The position numbers and the translations under genes were made by a program. Shown here one piece after another: positions 11,901-23,044 of a stretch of 64,000 bases of DNA. The notes under the pieces were generated by a model, which was not told the origin of the DNA, did not search any database, and was given only the letters and a program-made list of their open reading frames with translations. The DNA comes from Conchocele bisecta (Eukaryota; Mollusca; Bivalvia; Lucinida; Thyasiridae): NCBI GenBank assembly GCA_029237695.1, contig CM055269.1, positions 30,290,956 to 30,354,955 on the forward strand, written 5' to 3'. The first letter of the stretch is position 1; each line of letters starts with the position of its first letter.

Positions 11901-14386
11901 TGTCTCAATCATCAATAGGCTGTGAATGAGAGTGATGACCAGTATATACAATTGTCACAATCATCAATATGTTGTGAATGAGAGAGATGATCAGCCTATA
12001 CACTTGTCTCAATCATCATTAGGCTGTGATTGAGAGAGATGATCAGCTTATACACTTGTCTCAATCACCAATAGGCTGTGAATGAGACAGATGATCAGTA
12101 TATACACTTGTCTCAATCATCAATAGGCTGTGAATGAGACAGATATCATTGTTATACACTTGTCTCAATATCATCAATAGGTTGTGAATGAGAGAGATGA
12201 TCAGATATACACTTGTCTCAAGCATCAATATGACTATGAATGAGAGAAAATGATCAGCCTAATACACTTGTCATCAATTCATCAATAATACAATGAATGA
12301 GAGAGATGATCAGTATATACACTTGTCTCAATCATCAATAAGCTGTGAATGAGAGAGATGATCAGCCTATACACTTGTCTCAAGCATCAATAGGCTATGA
12401 ATGAGAAAGATGATCAGCCTATACAATAGTCTCGATCATCAATATGCTGTGAATGAGAGAGATGATCAGTATATACAATTGTCTCGATCATCAATATGCT
12501 GTGAATGAGAGAGATGATCAGCCTATACACTTGTCTCAATCATCATTAGGCTGTGATTGAGAGAGATGATCAGCTTATACACTTTTCTCAATCATCAATA
12601 GGCTGTAAATGAGAGAGATGATCAGCATATACACTTGTCTCAATCATCAATAGGTTGTGAATGAGAGAGATGATCAGCCTATACACTTGTCTCAAGCATC
12701 AATAGGCTATGAATGAGAAAGATGATCAGCCTATACAATTGTCTCAAACATCAATATGCTGTAAATGAGAGAGATGATCAGTATATACAATTGTCTCAAT
12801 AATCAATATGTTGTGCATGAGAGAGGTGACCAGCCTATACACTTGTCTCAATCATCAATAGGCTGTGAATGAGAGAGATGACCAGTATATACAATTGTCT
12901 CAATCATCAATATGTTGTGAATGAGAGAGATGACCAGCCTATACAATTGTCTCAATCATCAATATGTTGTGAATGAGAGAGATGATCAGCCTATACACTT
13001 GTCTCAATCATCATTAGGCTGTGATTGAGAGAGATGATCAGCTTATACACTTGTCTCAATCACCAATAGGCTGTGAATGAGACAGATGATCAGTATATAC
13101 ACTTGTCTCAATCATCAATAGGCTGTGAATGAGACAGATGATCAGTATATACACTTGTCTCAATCATCAATAGGTTGTGAATGAGAGAGATGATCAGCAT
13201 ATACACTTGTCTCAAGCATCAATAGGCTATGAATGAGAGAGATGATCAGCCTATACACTTGTCTCAATCATCAATAGGCTGTGAATGAGAGAGATGATCA
13301 GCATATACACTTGTCTCAATCATCAATAAGCTGTGAATGAGAGAGATGATCAGTCCTATCCACTTGTCCTCAAGCATCAATAGGCTATGAAGAGCGATGA
13401 TCAGCCTAATACAATTGTCTCGATCATCAATATGCTGTGAATGAGAGATGATCAGTATATACAATTGTCTCGATCATCAATATGCTGTGAATGAGAGAGA
13501 TGATCAGCCTATACACTTGTCTCAATCATCATTAGGCTGTGATGATAGAGATGATCACCTATACACTTGTCTCAATCATCAATAGCTGTGGAATGAGAGA
13601 GTATTGATCAGCCTATGCACTTGTCTCATCAGCATCAATAGACTTAAATGGAATGAAAAGATGATCAGCCTATACAATTGTCTCGAATCATCAAATGCTG
13701 TTAATGAGAGATGATCAGTAATATACAATTGTCCCCCCCCCCCCTCGATCATCAATATGCTGTGAATGAGAGATGATCATCCTATACACTTGTCTCAATC
13801 ATCATTAGGCTGTGATTGAGAAGAATGATTCAGCTTATACACTTTTCCTCCTTCTATCATCAATAGGCTGTGAATGAGAGAGATGATCAGCATATACACT
13901 TGTCTCAATCATTAATAGGCTGTGAATGAGAGAGATGATCAGTATATACAATTGTCTCAATAATCAATATGTTGTGAATGAGAGAGGTGACCAGCCTATA
14001 CACTTTCTCAATTCATCAATAGGCTTGTGAATGAAGAGATACCAGTATATACAATTGTCTCAATCATCAATATGTTGTGAATGAGAGAGATGACCAGCCT
14101 ATACAATTGTCTCAATCATCAATATGCTGTGAATGAGAGAAATGATCAGTATATACAATTGTCTCAATCATCATTAGGCTGTGAATGAGAGAGATGATCA
14201 GCCTATACACTTGTCTCAATCATCAATAGGCTGTGAATGAGAGAGATGACCAGCATATACACTTGTCTCAATCATCAATATGCTGTGAATGAGAGAGATA
14301 ATCAGCCTATACACTTGTCTCAATCATCAATTGGCTGTGAATGAGAGAGATGATCAGTATATACACTTGTCTCAATCATCAATAGG

Positions 14387-14868
14387 CTGTGAGTGAGTGA
14401 GTGAGTGAATAGGGTTTAACGTCCGCTTTTCTGACATAGAGGTACAAGCCTCAGGGAGTCTACATGCAGACGGGTCAACGGGGTCGTGTCCCGTATCCAC
14501 CTGTCCGAGGGGGGTAAATCCCAACTTCAGAACTCAATATTTACAATCAAAATATATATTCAGTCCTGAAATTAGAACAACCTGATCTGGTGCCAGGCCC
14601 TCGCCACACCAGCATCATTTATCCCATCCCCTAAAAGTAATAGGATTAGCGCTAATCTTACTTTTATATATGGGGCATAGCCCGACTCAACTCTCACATA
14701 CAAGAAAGCCAAAAATGTACATGAGGGCCAAATCCGGTATAGTGGGTTCCGGAAAGTATGAACCCAATCGTTAAGCCAGTTTAGTCGCCTTTTACGACAA
14801 GCAATGGCTACTGCAGCACTATTCTCAGGATCAGTTGATCCCGCCCCGGTGCCTGCACGGGGCGGCAA
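14387..14868 (+). mobile_element. SINE-like or non-autonomous repeat inserted near the end of the satellite
   Basis: Starts with (gagt)n and gggtttaacgtccgc, and ends with cgccttttacgacaagcaa and a GC-rich tail with cccggtgcctgcacggggcg. Satellite sequence resumes directly afterwards. The minus-strand open frame across it is not a gene. Copies at 8.83 and 17.36 kb show it is dispersed. Confidence 0.6.
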
Positions 14869-14944
14869 TAGGCTGTGAATGGATGATCAGCCTAAACACT
14901 TGTCTCAATCACCAATAGGCCCATTTTCTCACATGTGTGTGTGT

Positions 14945-15130
14945 CATATAGTGGAGAAATGAGGCTTATTGGTTTTGCGACCAGTGTAGATCCAAATCAG
15001 CTTGTGCATCCGCACAGTCAGATTAGGATTGGCACTGTTCACAATTCCATCAATGAAACACCCCATCATACTTCTAACAAGTAACATAGATCATTATCAG
15101 GCTACAAGGATGTGCTTTTTGATCAGGAAC
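14945..15130 (+). repeat. Dispersed repeat with ccgcacagtctgatcagg core
   Basis: About 190 bp closely matching 46,700-46,885: shared ttttgcgaccagtgtagatc, catccgcacagt, ccatcaatgaaacac and gttatcaggctaca strings. Shorter relatives occur near 24,204-24,300 and 34,343-34,410. No coding potential. Confidence 0.7.
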
Positions 15131-16043
15131 TACAGTTGTTTGTTTATTCAATAATTTATGAGCTGCTTCACTGATTTTGATAATAATTGGCCACAATGTG
15201 TGTCTAGGGAAGGTGCTTTATTTTGCATACGATCCACGTCCGACAGCCCAAGGTCAGTCACAATTCCCACAAGCCCCATTTCGCCAGTCATAGTTACATA
15301 TGCCTATAGCATGTTTCAAATAACAAAAGTTTCAGTGATCTTCTGCCAAAACGATTCAAGTCACAGTAAGATAGTTTGTTGTTGTGAGGGTGTCACATGT
15401 GTCAAAATAATTATGTAAGACATCATTAAAGTAATATTACAGTTGCTACTGCTTAAAAAACAAATCTTTCGACATAGAAAGGGTTAAGTGTTTCATCATT
15501 TATCTGAAAGTCAAAAGCTAGTTAAACTTAAGGTCATCTCAATGGCAATAGCAGTGTGTCACATATGGCTACATGTATCTAGTGTCCAAATATTGTGGCT
15601 GGCTAAAGGAACTGGGACAAACAATATGTAAACAATGTTAAGTTTTTCAGTGAGGGTAAAACAATGTTAAAAAAGTCATCCTTAGCCCTTAGTCCGCTAT
15701 CTTAATTTTTTTGTCGTCTGCTGTTTATTTTCCATTTTTATCATCAAAAACATTCTTTGACAGCACTTTAGAATAATTTACAACATGCTTTGACAGCACT
15801 TCAGAATCATTTCCAATGGAAATGATTCTGAAGTGCTGTCAAACCATGTTTTTATTGAGAAATAAGGCAAGAAATAAAAGCAACAGCAGACGACAATTGT
15901 TGTGAGTAGCAGTCTAAGGGTTATGACATAACGTGTTGCATATGTCCACATATAATAATATGTGTTGAAATATTTCAAAATATAGAATATTGGAGATGAC
16001 TGACAGACGGATGGGCAGTCCAAATACTATACACACATAACAC
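15131..16043. other. TTC7 intron sequence with a perfect small hairpin
   Basis: No exon recognised. Contains a perfect inverted repeat at 15,789-15,843 (tttgacagcacttcagaatc and its mirror) with essentially no loop. A diverged relative is at about 37,113-37,165. Confidence 0.6.
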
Positions 16044-16046
16044 CAG

Positions 16047-16302
16047 TAGCCGATTTCATCAAAATTTCAAAGTATACTTATCTAGCAAAGTATATAGAAC
16101 TAACGACTGCATATATTTGATGATTAAACGTATGCAGAATTATTATGCTGAATTTATTACATTATCACAGCCATTTTGGCTGTGATAATGTAATAAATTC
16201 AGTACAATAAAAATTAATAAATTTATCCTTAAATTGAAAATTTCTCCCTCAAAGTATACTTTGCTAGATAAGTATACTTTGCAATGTTGGTGAAATAGGC
16301 TA
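16047..16302. mobile_element. MITE with 3-bp CAG target duplication, copy 1
   Basis: Inverted ends TAGCCGATTTCATCAAA and its mirror TTGGTGAAATAGGCTA, flanked directly by CAG on both sides (16,044-16,046 and 16,303-16,305). The middle holds a perfect palindrome, attacattatcacagcc and its mirror. The CWG target fits PIF/Harbinger-type integration. Two more copies lie in the window. Confidence 0.8.
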
Positions 16303-16393
16303 CAGGTCTTTGAGCCCATTTGCAAAAAAATATAGAATGAAATGAAAAGTGATGTGATAGAACTTGTCATGTTTCTTTCAAATTTATTGTTAA

Positions 16394-17106
16394 AGGTACA
16401 TGCCCACGCAGCAGGTTACACTGTACTACTACTTTTCATTTTCTGTCATGCCTTATATGAGCCATTTGTCTACCCACTAACGAATTATTTTTAATTACGG
16501 CGCATGTTAATTGGTGTTAAATCGCATTTTATATGCCGCGACCAGAAAGGGTATTTTCCGACCTCATGCTATTTTTACCAACACGCGTCACGTGACACGG
16601 TCAATCATATCACATATTTGACATGCGCAGTGAAGTATCGGAAGTTGAGAAGAAAAATCTCTGTTCGAGTCCAAATCTAAATCTCCACGTAACTGTTTCC
16701 ATTTGGTGATCTGGTCGCCAATATTAACCACTCTCTCTCTCTCTCTCTGTACTGCCTGTCCCTCAGACATTTCACCTTTTTTTTGGCCGACGCCGTTTCA
16801 TACAATTTCCGTCCTGGACGTTTCGACATGTTGATATTCTTGTTTACATATTGGGAAGCCTACTGGCGCGCGTAGTATACTGCGCATGCGCACCACAAGC
16901 CGTGATGTGAAAGTCGTCGTCCCCGCACATTATCAAAATAGACTGTTACCGCCGCGCGTCGCTAACAGTAAATTGATAATTAATAAATGATTATATTTGT
17001 ATAGCGGGCACTCGTAATTTTTAGAACTGGTGGAATAGTGACATAATTATACACTTATTTAATTCCTATAAAGAACATTTTGTGCCTACTGCGTGGGCAT
17101 GTACCT
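16394..17106. mobile_element. TTAA-target MITE, copy 1 (713 bp)
   Basis: Ends AGGTACATGCCCACGCAG and mirror CTGCGTGGGCATGTACCT, flanked by TTAA at 16,390-16,393 and 17,107-17,110. TTAA duplications are typical of piggyBac and Kolobok elements. The copy is longer than its relatives. It ends 18 bp from the TTC7 exon 3 donor. Confidence 0.85.
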
Positions 17107-17124
17107 TTAAAACTCTCAATTTAC

Positions 17125-17287
17125 CTTTGATTGCATTTGCCTCAGCTACAATGTGCAGGCGTCTCACTGATGCTGTTGTCACGGAAACATTCTCAAGGTT
17201 AGCATTTTCAAACAAGGTCAAAGCCGATTGGTAGTTTCCCTGATAATAGTGAACCTTTGCCAGCAGAAGACTTGCTTCCAAGTTCAT
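17125..17287 (-). CDS. TTC7: TTC7 homologue, coding exon 3 (163 nt)
   Basis: Minus-strand exon with a ttctacag acceptor and an AAAG/GTAAAT donor. It encodes MNLEASLLLAKVHYYQGNY, then a TPR-like helix pair ending RRLHIVAEANAIKG. This aligns with vertebrate TTC7B LIMAKLNYVEGDY and RLRVIAEAYATKG (family knowledge). The first residue is an internal Met, not the start codon. Phase 0 in and phase 1 out match exons 2 and 4. A TTAA-target MITE inserted only 18 bp downstream of the donor, leaving a short native intron edge. Confidence 0.92.
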
Positions 17288-17354
17288 CTGTAGAAAGAAT
17301 AGAAGTTAAGACAAAATCTGACAATAAATCAATAAATAACAATAAACAACTTTG

Positions 17355-17745
17355 AATGTTTGTTTGTTTGTTGGGGTTTAACGACCTATCAACAACTAAG
17401 GTCATTTAAGGCTGGGTCAATGGGTTATGTACTAAATCCCATATATTACCTGTACATGTACATGTTCAAGTACATGTACAAACGGGGGGGAAAATCCCAA
17501 AATCAGAACTGAATATTTACAATAACAAAACTATATATTCAGCCCTGAAATAATAATAATACTGATCTGATGCCAGGTCCTCGCCACACCAGAATCACTT
17601 GGCCCCTCCCAAAAGCAGTAGGATCAGTAATAATCTTACTACTTTTATAATGGGCAATAACCCAATTCAACTCCCAGGTAACTAAAGAGCCAAAGATAAA
17701 AACGTACCTGAGGGCCGGCCAAACCAGACAAATCATGATTCCTAT
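17355..17745 (+). mobile_element. SINE-like repeat related to the 14.39-kb insertion
   Basis: Begins gtttgttggggtttaacgac; shares aatcccaaaatcagaactga, tatattcagccctgaaat and gccaggtcctcgccacacca with the 14.39-kb copy. It lies in TTC7 intron 2. Confidence 0.6.
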
Positions 17746-17878
17746 AAGGAGTAAACTTTGAATGTAGTTTGTTTGACATCCTGTTGTAATCTATGATGAG
17801 GCAAAAACAACAACAAAAGGATCAGATTTTGAAAACCAATTTACATAGAAATTTACAGAAATGTAGCCATATACAGTG

Positions 17879-18267
17879 CTCCAGATAAGGACTTAGTAAT
17901 TGAGTATTGTTACTCCATCATTTCTGAAGCAATTGGGTATTTCAAAATTTTAATTGGGTAAAATAAAATCACACTACTATTTACACATCAACAGACAGAA
18001 ATTATTGAATACTTTTCTTCTAAATGAAACACTCTTGGCATTTCATTAGAATTGTCTCCTTGAAGACAATTCTAATGAAATACCAAGATGTGTTTTCATG
18101 TAAAAATAAGAAAATATGCTATATTTGTGGTCTGTTTATTGTTTTCTGCAGCATGATAAAGATACCACAAATTTTTCATTGCTTTTTGATACTCACTACT
18201 TCTGATTTCAATTGGGTTTTTGGCAATTTTAATTGGGTATTTAAGCAAATACGTAGCTTATCTGGAG
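17879..18267. mobile_element. MITE with ctccagataag ends, copy 1
   Basis: Inverted ends ctccagataag / cttatctggag. Internally it has the mirrored pair cattagaattgtctcc / gacaattctaatg and an attgggtatttaagcaaata shoulder. A second, shorter copy is at 21,452-21,650. The plus-strand open frame through it is spurious. Confidence 0.65.
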
Positions 18268-18884
18268 TTCTAATATACATGTTGCCAAACTTGATTCAAG
18301 CTGTAAATAAAGAAATATTTGTAGCACCTTTCCATAGTGTTACAAAAATGGTTGATTATGATAATACAAACTAACTAGAGGGTCAGCATATTCCGACGTG
18401 TTACAGTGAAACTTCAAGTCAGTCTGACTTATGGTTGCAGAGATACATGTACAGTGCAAGTGGTCCATAGAACGGTTTCAAATTGTATATGTACATAATA
18501 GTTCCTTCAAACTGTCTAAAATACATTTAAAATTACAAACATATTAATTTGTGTTAGTTTTTTTGTATATTTCTGTAAATAGGTAAGTCATTAAAAACTT
18601 GCATACTTAATCAGAATAGATTGAAAAGTATTGTCCGATTATTATTGATGATCAATTCCAAAATATATCCAATTGTGAGTTTTTCCCCCAGGATTAAAAA
18701 GGGGCATGGTAAGGTCAGAAAAAAGGAACATTTAACACATAAAACTTTGAAAAAGGGGTACATTCAGCACGCGAAACAATATTTTTAATATTACTTGAAA
18801 ATTACATGATTTTGGTTGAATAATGATAATGCCTGTAATGGCATCTGATCAAATTGTAATAATGTAATAAAACAAGGTGATCGC
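18268..18884. other. TTC7 intron 2, nothing recognised
   Basis: AT-rich non-coding DNA with no exon, tandem repeat or clear element end. Confidence 0.5.
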
Positions 18885-19590
18885 CGTAGAGAGTGTCTCA
18901 CCCACTATCAATGGGTCAAGGTTACTCGAACTAGATAGTATGTTTGTAAAACATGGATATGCCCCCGTGGCATACTGAACTGTAACTGGAGAAACTCTTA
19001 CAAACTTTTCGACGTAACAAAATGGCTAAGTGTTTCCGCGACATTTTGATGGTGAAAAAGGTCAAGGTCTTGTTAATGGTGGCGCGAATGTGTGACAAAT
19101 GTTCAGGTGAAGCAATCCTTCGGGGTGGGGGGCATAATGACATAGGGAGGTTATCTAATAATGTGAGGAAGTTACTAATGAACTGAGGAGATATGCAAAA
19201 TTTGGACGTACATAAACAATTTGACATATTTCGAAAAAGTAGGCCAAGGTCACTTGAACTAGACATTACGTTTGTAAAACATGGATATGCCCCCTTGGCA
19301 TACTTGACGGTAAAAAAAAAGGTCAATGTCAAGTTTATGGTGGCATGAGTGTGTGACAAATGTTCAGGTGATTCAAGTGTCCAAGTATTGAAGCAATCCT
19401 TCACATAATATTGAAAATATTACGTGTTGGAGAAACTCTTACAAACTTTTCAATGTTAATGCACACGGACGGACATGCAGAACCTCAACAGCAGCACAAT
19501 ATGCCCCTGTTGACGACGACAATGACAAAGCCGGACTTATGACCATGATGTCTCACTTTCTAATATCGTGGGCGAGACAAAAATTGTAAA
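18885..19590. repeat. Dispersed element with gtctcacccac ends and duplicated core
   Basis: Left shoulder gagtgtctcacccac is roughly mirrored by gtgggcgagacaaa on the right. A core containing gtttgtaaaacatggatatg and gtgtgacaaatgttcaggtg occurs twice inside. The 157-aa minus-strand open frame is a translation of this repeat. Confidence 0.55.
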
Positions 19591-19720
19591 TATATATAAA
19601 TTATGTTTTTTGGGGCAACATGTAGTTCTGTGTGACAAAATCTCAGTAACTTTGTGTTTGTTGTTATGTAAATAAGGAGAATAATAGATTTCAAAAATAG
19701 ATTTGCCACCGTTCTATCAC

Positions 19721-20359
19721 GAGTGTAGGACATAATCCCGCCCGGACATAATCCCCCCGTCTAAAATGCAGGTAGGACAAAATCCCCCCGTCTAAAATGC
19801 AGGTAGGACATAATCCCCCCCGTCAAAAATCACAAGTAGGACATAATCCCCCCCGTGGAAATGCTGCCTAGGATATAATCCCCCCCGTCCGCAAAAACAT
19901 GTGTAAATATGCGAGAGTGATTATGTAAATCCTGTATTCTAACATGATTGACGAATGAACTCTATATAATAAATAACAAATCAGGTGTCGAGTATCTTTA
20001 TTGGCACAATATTAACCAAAGCACATATACCGGTACTTCAATAGTTATGTTCTATAATAAGGATTTATCAAAGAGAAACAGCTAACCATAATCTCACATT
20101 TCATCACAAGCAAATGATCAAAGTGACCGTAAAATATAGACATATATTTGACAAAGTGGGGGGGGGGGTTATGTCCTACCTGGGTTTTTATATGGGGGGG
20201 GGGGGGGGGATTTTGTGCCTACCTTGAATCTGAATGGGGGGGATTATGTCCTACCTGGGTTTTTATATGGGGGGGATTATGTCCTACCTGGATTTTGTCC
20301 TCCTGTGTCAAAAAGCCTGGGGGGGGGGATTATGTCCGGGGGGATTATGTCCATATCCC
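19721..20359. mobile_element. G/C-rich foldback element with 9-bp target duplication
   Basis: TTCTATCAC occurs directly at 19,712-19,720 and 20,360-20,368 on either side. Ends are inverted: gagtgtaggacataatcc versus the mirror of ggattatgtccatatccc. Both arms are arrays of aggacataatcccccc-like units (inverted on the right). A 9-bp duplication is typical of Mutator-like elements, so a MULE-type foldback is likely. It lies in TTC7 intron 2, just downstream of exon 2. Confidence 0.75.
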
Positions 20360-20464
20360 TTCTATCACATATAACTAGGGCAACATGGTGTCACCAAATT
20401 TGGGTATGGCGTCACACAAATGGGGTATGGCGCGGCGTAATGCTAAAATAGACTGAACCACAAC

Positions 20465-20613
20465 CTTGCCATTCTCCCTCAGTACAATATTCAGGTGTCT
20501 CGCAGATTCGGCCAGATTTTGCTTGACAGCAGCGGACACCTGGTCGGAGGCAGGGTTGTCTTTACTGTAAGATTCTAGAGCACCTTCTCCAAGAATAAAA
20601 TGGGTGTAGTAGT
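20465..20613 (-). CDS. TTC7: TTC7 homologue, coding exon 2 (149 nt)
   Basis: Minus-strand exon with an atttcag acceptor and a GGCAAG/GTTGTG donor. Joined to the last base of exon 1 it encodes exactly 50 codons, beginning DYYTHFILGEGALESYS and ending ARHLNIVLRENGK. This matches the second segment of TTC7 (family: AELLLGESKLEQYLKE, then EVRKHLTAALDRGNLK). Phase 1 in, 0 out. The donor is a non-optimal GTTGTG. Confidence 0.9.
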
Positions 20614-20977
20614 CTGAAATGATATAAAAATATATGCCATGGCACAGACTGCAAAACAAATATTCTATAGGTATATGATTGAATGTTCAGAATAATTGAA
20701 TTTTAGACGAGAAGCAGGTTTTTTTACCAAGTAGATAAATAAAGCGGTTATATAACATGCTTACATGTTTGTCTTATGCATTTTGATTAGTTTCCTACAA
20801 TTTGATTGAATTATTCACAAATGTAATAACATGTGTATCATGTGGTATCTGTCAGATTACACACCCAGAGATATACGACGTGTACTGGTAAGTGTCGAGT
20901 TCTGGTAAAATATTATATTCTTTACATTTCACTCATATTTTAAATGTTACGATATTGTGATCAAAACTAATTAATAC

Positions 20978-21098
20978 CTAGTGAAGGGCTTTTAGATGAA
21001 AGTTGTTTAGCAAGTTCTAATGCCTTTGACCAAAGTCCATCCACTCTGCATTTCTCGATTTCTGTTTCCAAACGGGAGGGTTTGCTTCTGGCTGTCAT
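20978..21098 (-). CDS. TTC7: TTC7 homologue, coding exon 1 with start codon (121 nt)
   Basis: The minus-strand ATG at 21,098 opens MTARSKPSRLETEIEKCR, matching the TTC7 N-terminus (family: SRLETEIERCR), followed by WSKALELAKQLSSK. The donor is CACTAG/GTATTA; the exon leaves one base that begins the Asp codon completed by exon 2. With exons 2-5 it gives 259 in-frame codons. Role from family: rigid scaffold binding FAM126 and PI4K-alpha for plasma-membrane PI4P synthesis. Confidence 0.9.
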
Positions 21099-21390
21099 GT
21101 TAGAAAATCGATATTTTCTGGTCCAACTAATTGCGATCAAATGTCAGCTTAGTACAGTCACATAGATAAAATTGAAATCTACCGAGTGGTAATCGTGTAA
21201 ATTGCTTAAATGTTAAAAGTGGACTAGAAAACAGATAAAACGTGACAGTAAATGTATTTCCTCTCAATATGTCAAAAGTGAGGTTGAAGAGTATTCAGGT
21301 CAGATAATCTTCAAAAAAACGAAGCGAAATGAGCCAAATGGATCATACGAGTACCAATTAACCGAAATGCTACTGTATATATCCACTTGG
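21099..21390 (-). other. Presumed TTC7 5' UTR and upstream region
   Basis: About 300 bp upstream of the TTC7 start on the minus strand. No TATA box or CpG island is obvious; repeats begin at about 21,391. A non-coding first exon further upstream cannot be excluded. Confidence 0.4.
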
Positions 21391-21650
21391 GGCCCGTTTC
21401 ACTAAACTTCGTACGACTAACATGTTCGTAAGTGCAAATTTAGGAGTGCAGGGTTCCAGATAAGGAATTAGTAATTGAGTATTGTCAGAAAAATATGCTA
21501 TATTTGTGGTCTGTTTATTGTTTTCTACAGCATGATAAAGGTACCATACAATACATTGTTTATTGCTTTTTGATACTCGCTAATTCTGATTTCCATTTTT
21601 TTTTGGCAATTTTAATTGGGTATTTAAGCAAATACGCAGCTTATCTGGAG
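21391..21650. repeat. Partial GGGCCCGTTTCACTAAAC repeat plus short ccagataag MITE
   Basis: 21,391-21,445 matches one end of the elements at 33.5 and 38.15 kb. 21,452-21,650 is a second copy of the 17,879 MITE, including tatttgtggtctgtttattg and attgggtatttaagcaaata, and ending cttatctggag. Confidence 0.65.
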
Positions 21651-21728
21651 CGCTGAAAGTGAATAAAATATGGTGCAGCCAGTATGCGCTGGACATTTTC
21701 AGTACTGAAGAAAAAAAAGTAAAGTTTG

Positions 21729-21888
21729 GGTGATAGAGAATAGTAGGTTCGTGTCGTGAATGGGAAAACATATATGGCAAGGCTCAGGAAACGGGATGGG
21801 CGAGGCTCTGCCGAGCACATCCCGTTTCCGTGCCGCGCCAGATATTTTTTCCCATTCACGGCACTAACCTACTATTCTATTTATCCCG
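21729..21888. repeat. Hairpin repeat with GGTTAGTGCC shoulder
   Basis: gaatagtaggttcgtgtcgtg on the left is mirrored by cacggcactaacctactattc on the right. Inner arms contain cgggatgggcgagg and gagcacatcccg. An outer nested pair, atttatcccgtcaacac (21,879) and gtgttgacgggataaac-like (about 22,026-22,042), suggests a second foldback around the adjacent spacer. Confidence 0.6.
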
Positions 21889-22129
21889 TCAACACCTACA
21901 AATAGCTTTAAAATGCAATAAAAATAACCCAAGCCACAGCACATATTCATACGCAGTGATCAGGTCGTATTGACAGGATATCAAAAATGTTTCACGGCAC
22001 CGTGTTTCACCGCACATACGTACTATGTTGACGGGATAAACACTAAAACTAGGACATGCTTCAGAAAGAGAGACATCGTTATTTGCCAACAAGGTTTGTC
22101 GTTGGCGTTGAGAGACTTCCTTATGGTCG

Positions 22130-22665
22130 TTTTATACAGTACGGCGTCCTGTTAGTGCCACGTTACATTCTCGCGTTCTCGCTCACTCGACTTATACACG
22201 AGATCGCGAGATTGCGAGAACGCGAGGCGAAATCGCGAGATTGCGAGATCGCGAGAACGGGAGGCGAGACCCCAAAAATGCGAGAACGCGAGATCGCGAG
22301 AGGCGAAAACGCGAGATTCAATCTCGTAATCTCGCCTCGGGATCTCGCCTCGCGATTTCGCGATTTCGCAATCTCGCGATTTCACGATCTCACAATCTCG
22401 CAATCTCGCGATCTCACATTTTCGTGGTAGGAAGTAAGTATATGCGCAAGTGAAAGTGAGATTGCGAGATTGCGAGAATGCGAGGCGAGATTGAATCTCG
22501 CGTTTTCGCCTCTCGATCTCGCGATCTCGCCTCGCGTTCTCGCATTCTCGGGGTCTCGCCTCATGTTCTCGCGATCTCGCCTCGAGTCCTCCAAAACTCG
22601 TGCATAAGTCGAGGGAGCGAGAACGCCAGAATATAACGTGGCACTAACAGGACACCGTAATACAG
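22130..22665. repeat. 535-bp palindrome of GCGAGA-type repeats with TTAGTGCC shoulders
   Basis: Outer arms tacggcgtcctgttagtgcc and mirror ggcactaacaggacaccgta. Interior arms are runs of gcgagatcgcgagaacgcg and the mirror. The multiple Arg/Ser-rich open frames in all frames are translations of this simple sequence. Several units approach TCTCGCGAGA, a known promoter palindrome, but no gene start is adjacent. Confidence 0.75.
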
Positions 22666-22824
22666 TGAGAGTGATTCCTTACGAAGCCATATCGATATAA
22701 AATCTCGTGCATTTTTCGACCGGTCCGCATAGTTGCATTTCATTATGTCTCATATCTGGATCACATGAATTCCACGACCATGCTCATATGCGACAAACCG
22801 TGTGCTTGTGGACCTAAGAAAATG

Positions 22825-22985
22825 TGCGATTTGTCATGAAAAATATGATATTTTCCGCAAATGACGACGAAAGTTGCCGAAATGTTCAGAACAAATATTT
22901 GCTCTGAACATTTCGTCAACTTTTGACGTCATTTACACCAAATATCAGTTTATGTAAATATTTTTCATGAAAGATCGCACATCCT
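22825..22985. repeat. Palindromic element with tgaacatttcg arms
   Basis: atgttcagaacaaatatttg is followed at once by the mirrored ctctgaacat. Outer arms are catgaaaaatat / atatttttcatg with tgacg-rich middle sections. It resembles the 62.66-kb element in layout. Confidence 0.55.
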
Positions 22986-23044
22986 CTTAGATAGAGTATA
23001 TACAATATATATTACATGCAGTTTGCATTTTCTTTCTTGATCCT

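Larger units (their letters stand above)
7473..14919. repeat. Satellite array, 52-bp period, about 130 units
   Basis: Core caatcatcaataggctgtga followed by atgagagagatgatcag and cctatacacttgtct; successive units start at 7,617 and 7,669. Two common variants (cagcctatacactt and cagtatatacaatt) alternate, suggesting higher-order structure. Both outermost units carry the shorter gaatggatgatcag variant. It is interrupted by insertions at 8.83-8.99 and 14.39-14.87 kb. Stretches 9,044-10,545, 12,140-12,300 and 13,345-13,860 carry abundant single-base indels. The array sits in TTC7 intron 3. Confidence 0.95.

Noticed and set aside
7473..14919. CRISPR-like array
   Set aside because: Units are contiguous 52-bp satellite repeats without unique spacers, in a eukaryotic intron.
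22056..22743. Arg/Ser-rich RS-domain-like proteins
   Set aside because: Frames on both strands come from the GCGAGA palindrome; no start context or homologous domain.
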